Under the pieces are notes generated by a model. It was given only the letters and a program-made list of their open reading frames with translations. It was not told the origin of the DNA and ran no database searches. A stretch of DNA of 64,000 nucleotides from Fistulifera solaris (Eukaryota > Bacillariophyta > Bacillariophyceae > Naviculales > Stauroneidaceae). The DNA lies in assembly GCA_030295235.1 (NCBI GenBank), contig AP026137.1, forward strand, positions 806,001-870,000, written 5' to 3'. Shown here piece by piece: positions 60,294 to 64,000 of the stretch (within the stretch, counting starts at the first letter, position 1; every line of letters begins with the position of its first letter). The translations under genes and the position numbers were made by a program.

Positions 60294-63096
60294 CTATTGC
60301 TCCGATTTCATAACGTTCCGACTGACGAATGCCCGTACAAAAGTTCCCGTAAGTTTCGGCAATACAGCAACTCTCGCCTCCTCACCAACAAAAGCACCGA
60401 AATTCTCAATTGACAACTTCTTTCGCTTTGAAGACCCATTCAGATCGGTTATTGTAAGCACGTTGGCCGGTCGTTTAGCAGCTTTAATGCCAACGAGGTG
60501 CAGCCCGAGCGTGGGTACCATTTTGCCGGCGCTTTAGCAGAAGACGGTGGTATGTATTTAATGTCCACACCTTCATTGCTGTCCATATTGATGCAGGTAA
60601 TTTCTCCGTTTTTAAACAACGTGTACAAAACTGTCCTTGAAACATCTCCATCATCCCATTCATCTGAGAGCCGCTGACTAGCACCGCCTACGAGACCGAC
60701 AATCTCGTCATCGTAGATCATATTGACTTGCTCCTCTAATTGGAGACCGGTCTTCAAATCGAGAAGTACCACACGCGATTTGTTGTTCGTTAAGTCTATC
60801 AATATCACCGAAACAAGGCCCGCAAGCGGAATTATGCTCCGAATAGACCATTCACCCGACGGTGATCTCCAGAACCAATCTTTGGAGGAAATCCCCTTGT
60901 TTGCGTAAGGCGACTGAAGAGCGATCGAAGACGACGATTGACTCAGAAGCATGCCCTCAAGTTCTCCTGACTTTACAAAATGAACTGTTTCAACAATATC
61001 GTCGCCTTCATCGTGACGGAGGGACGTAAGTAGCGTCACATTATGGCGGTCCCAAAGAGTCACCAAATTACCAAAACCTATCGCTAAAACAGAAGAATCA
61101 TTCGAAAACGACACTGCTGATGGACCCGACGAAGCGTTTGCGTAGCCAGATGGAAACTGAATTCGGTACGTGCAGTTCCAATCGTCACCTTCCTCTTTTG
61201 TACTCCGTCTCCAAAGCCGAAATGCTTTTTCGTCGTTGCTTACTGTACAAGCGTATTTTCCATCCGCGGATAGAGCAGCGGAGGAAACTTTGCCCGTGGA
61301 CCATGTGGCGAAGCCATAGCGGCACACGGATCGAAAGCAAGGGAATTCTCGTTGAACTTCCAAAATCGTATCGTCGAAACTGTTCCAATCATCGTGCCGT
61401 CTTCTAACTGTTCAATGACTCCAATGGCGCTGTTCTCTGTTGGAACCGTGTCAATCGTTAAAAGCCGCTTAGCAATTGCATCCCATTCGGCATGAATAAT
61501 AGTCGGCGCCGGCAATTGACTTTGACTGTATTTCATGCGACTGACGCGATTGAACGGGGCGACTTGCAAGGTTGCAATGACCTCCTGTTGTCTCACATCA
61601 TACGTTTGAATATTCCCCGCAGCTTTCGCCAGGCCAGCACATAATATTTTCGGGCTCGAAAATCCCATAGAAGTAGGGTCAAGGATCATTTTAGGACTTC
61701 CTGATAAAATGTTGCGCTTGTCTCCAGCTCCTAGTCCCTGAACTTTCCACTTCAAGTGCTGGTTGTGCGTCTCGAAGAGATGAAGAGAGTTGTCTGCGCA
61801 GTAGACAAGCAGACTATCTGCTTCACCGCTCTGGTGCGAAGAAACCATGTGAACGATTCCGGCCAAAGCAATGCGTGGTAAGACTTCGGCGGGTTTGTCG
61901 GAACCGCGCGAAAGTTGCCATGTGACGATTACGCTCTCTTCGGCACCACTGTAGAGCATGGAATCGCCAGCAGACTTGGGTATACTATCAAACACCAACG
62001 TGGACACAGGGTGAGCATGCCAGTGAAACTTCCGAACCACAATACCTTTCGATGGATGGCGTGGCTTTTTATCGTTGATGAGACTTTCATTGGCAAGCTG
62101 AGCCTCATAGCGAGCCATATTGTCGTTGTACTCTTCGACACGAGGAATCAAATCAACTAAAACCTGAATTGATCCCCGCATGTGTCCACACGCTATGTCT
62201 CTTTTGTTCGGTGCTATTGCCAAAGTAGTGATTTTGTTACTGGAGCTAAGATTCCAGACAAACGGTGCGACCATGGTCGTTCCAGAATCTGTGGTTTTCT
62301 CCATGAAAATAAGGAGCGACGAAGAAAAGCCAATTACGACGACGGAGCAGTAAGGTCCATCAAGATTTGCATCATTCCCATCCTTTTCATAATTGCAGAC
62401 GGACAAACCAAACGGATTCTCCGGATTTTCTTCCGAAAACCTTGATACGTTCGATTCCAAACAGATGATGCTCGAGGAATCCAGCTTTTTCTTTTTATTT
62501 TTGCCTAGTTTCAACTGCAGCATGAACCGATAGGCACTCATAACGTTATCTCCTTTTGCGATGGCATAAACAGCCACGTGATCCTTGCGACAATAACCAA
62601 ATTGCATGTGATGGACCACACCCTCCTTCTTATTCAATTGAAAGACCTGCTGAGGTCGATAGCAGTCTCCCGGAATCCAATACGGACCACAATTCTGCAT
62701 TTTCGCACCTTTATTTCTCAAGACGTCAAGAGATAGAGTCCGGAGAGACCCATCGTTGCAAGCGAGCACAAGAATCTGGTGATCTCCCGCAGCTCCCGAC
62801 GCCACCAGATCTTTTACATTGACGGTTTGTTGGGTGGATCCAAGAGTGACAGCGGTGATTTCAACGGGCACACGTTCCGTATCCAAAGACGGTAAAATAG
62901 TCGCAATTCGTTTTCCTGTTTTGTACGCCAGAACACTGATGAATCGAGGATTGGGAAGAACAACGAAACGTTCGGACTTGCTTTCCTGAGGATCGGTAAT
63001 CAACGGAGCAAACGTGCGCCAGGCCTCGAGCGGACTTGACTCATCGATCTCGGTCTTTGTACCTAGTAGAGGGGCACCGACAAGTATTCTCTTCAT
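60294..63096 (-). CDS. WDR75: WDR75 / UTP17-like small-subunit processome protein
   Basis: WDR75 (yeast Nan1/Utp17) belongs to the t-UTP complex of the small-subunit processome in pre-rRNA synthesis and processing. The start is ATG at 63096 (MKRILVGAP). Two WD40 propellers are suggested: the first to about residue 350 (ITTLAIAPNKRDIACGHMRG), the second following (TIRFWKFNENSLAF, VSSAALSADGKYACTVSNDE, AFRLW). The C-terminal tail is basic (NGSSKRKKLSIENF). Two one-base losses split it: GG 61298-61299 (HGPTGKVSSAAL expected) and T4 60521-60524 (PAKMVPTLGLHL expected). Both are likely errors. Assignment rests on architecture and block resemblance. Confidence 0.78.
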
Positions 63097-63261
63097 TTTC
63101 AATCAATCCTCTTGAAAGCTTAAGCTGGATGCAGCTACAAAGAATGATTGGAATAATGCAGCTTTTTTCTTTCAGTTTTTTTGATGGTAGCCAAGGGCAA
63201 AGCGAGCGAAGGCCAGACGCCATCAAACCGGACTGAAAATCTTTTTAGTCGTCGGAAAATT

Positions 63262-63900
63262 GTCACGCCTAAACACTTCACAAGGCTTTTCGACGTAAAA
63301 ATAGGATGGCGTTTAATGGAAACGCTTGTAAAAGACTATTCCATTGCAACTATGTCAAGTGTAGCTCAAAACTTGTTGAACGAACGAATAATTGTAGGTA
63401 GCATTATCGCTCGAAAGATTTTTTAATGAGAAAATGCATGCAGTCGTGGTTGCCTTAAACTAACACTCTAGTCCATAGTAAATCCGAAAGCTTGCATTTT
63501 GCAAGGCTCTTCGACGTAAACATATGATAGCGTGTAACGAAACGCTGCTAAAGACTATTTTCATTTCAACGACAACAAACGGAGCTCAAGAACATTATTT
63601 GCTGAACGAACGAATTGTATATAGGAAGCAAGAATATTGATTCATGACTGAAGTGCAGTCGTGGCGAAAATACGGAAAACACAGTGCTCCATTTTCTAGT
63701 AGATACGGAGTAATACGGAAGACAATGTTTTGCAAGGCTATTCGACGTAAAATATAAGGACGTGAAATGCAAACACTGCTAAAATCTATTTCGTTGCCAC
63801 AACGATGAATAGGGCTCAAATCATTTTTGCTTAACGAACGAGTTGTAGGAAGCATAGTCGCTCGAGAGTCTTTTCATGACTCGTGGATACTGACAAACTA
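63262..63900. repeat. Three degenerate tandem copies of the array-junction element
   Basis: Copies of about 221-231 bp are marked by GCAAGGCT-TTCGACGTAAA (CGACGT at 63291, 63512 and 63743) and GAACGAACGA further on. The second copy contains ACAACAAACGGAGCTCA and GATTCATGACTGAAGTGCAG, both near-identical to sequence at every unit junction of the left array. No coding potential I can support; 63103-63261 and 63901-64000 show nothing else. Confidence 0.65.
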
Positions 63901-64000
63901 ATACTCTGGGGTAGGCAACAAGTCATCTCTTTTATGCTTCGTGATTTCCGTCAGCATTGTGGTCCATCACGGAGCCTTCTACAACACGAAATTCATGAAA

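Overview
This window looks like nuclear DNA of a diatom, most likely a pennate species of the Phaeodactylum type. The evidence is a dense eukaryotic gene set (SRP54, PRP16, CWC15, PSMD9, WDR24, WDR75, P5CS), short GT-AG introns of about 50-80 nt, and a predicted plastid ABC1 kinase whose signal peptide ends in an A-F motif. The genus is an inference from style; I could not search.

Left half (1-35550): five head-to-tail copies of a 7.1-8.0 kb unit, starting at 1, 7643, 15689, 22757 and 30212. Each unit holds a minus-strand gene for a membrane-anchored protein dominated by in-frame repeats (a 14-16 residue PMEIDEMAGL unit, then a 39-residue unit with a KRRR basic patch). A divergent promoter follows, with 21-bp palindromic iterons in three of the five units. 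Next comes a plus-strand gene for a possibly mitochondrial protein, which is intact only in unit 5. Units 1-4 continue into a broken 1-acyl-glycerol-3-phosphate acyltransferase and a dispersed intergenic element. Unit length differences come largely from protein repeat number (24, 26, 12, 17 and 14 short repeats). Markers shared between units are mosaic, as expected from unequal exchange and gene conversion.

Right half (35.7-63.1 kb): single-copy genes, several in divergent pairs. In order: ABC1 kinase (-), helical protein of unknown function (+), an eight-copy satellite of about 234 bp, PRP16/DHX38 helicase (+), small mitochondrial-type protein (+), PSMD9 (-), tRNA-Ala(UGC) (-), CWC15 (-), a 68-bp hairpin minisatellite, SRP54 (+), BASS transporter (-), a related hairpin minisatellite, WDR24 (+), small membrane protein (-), P5CS (+) and WDR75 (-). 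The right edge carries three degenerate copies of an element that also lies at the junctions of the left array.

Data quality matters here. At least seven conserved single-copy genes are interrupted by one-base indels, nearly all in or next to short homopolymers. This looks like uncorrected long-read error rather than real pseudogenes. I therefore annotate those genes across the break, and I treat homopolymer frameshifts in the array with caution. Base substitutions shared by several units are more trustworthy.
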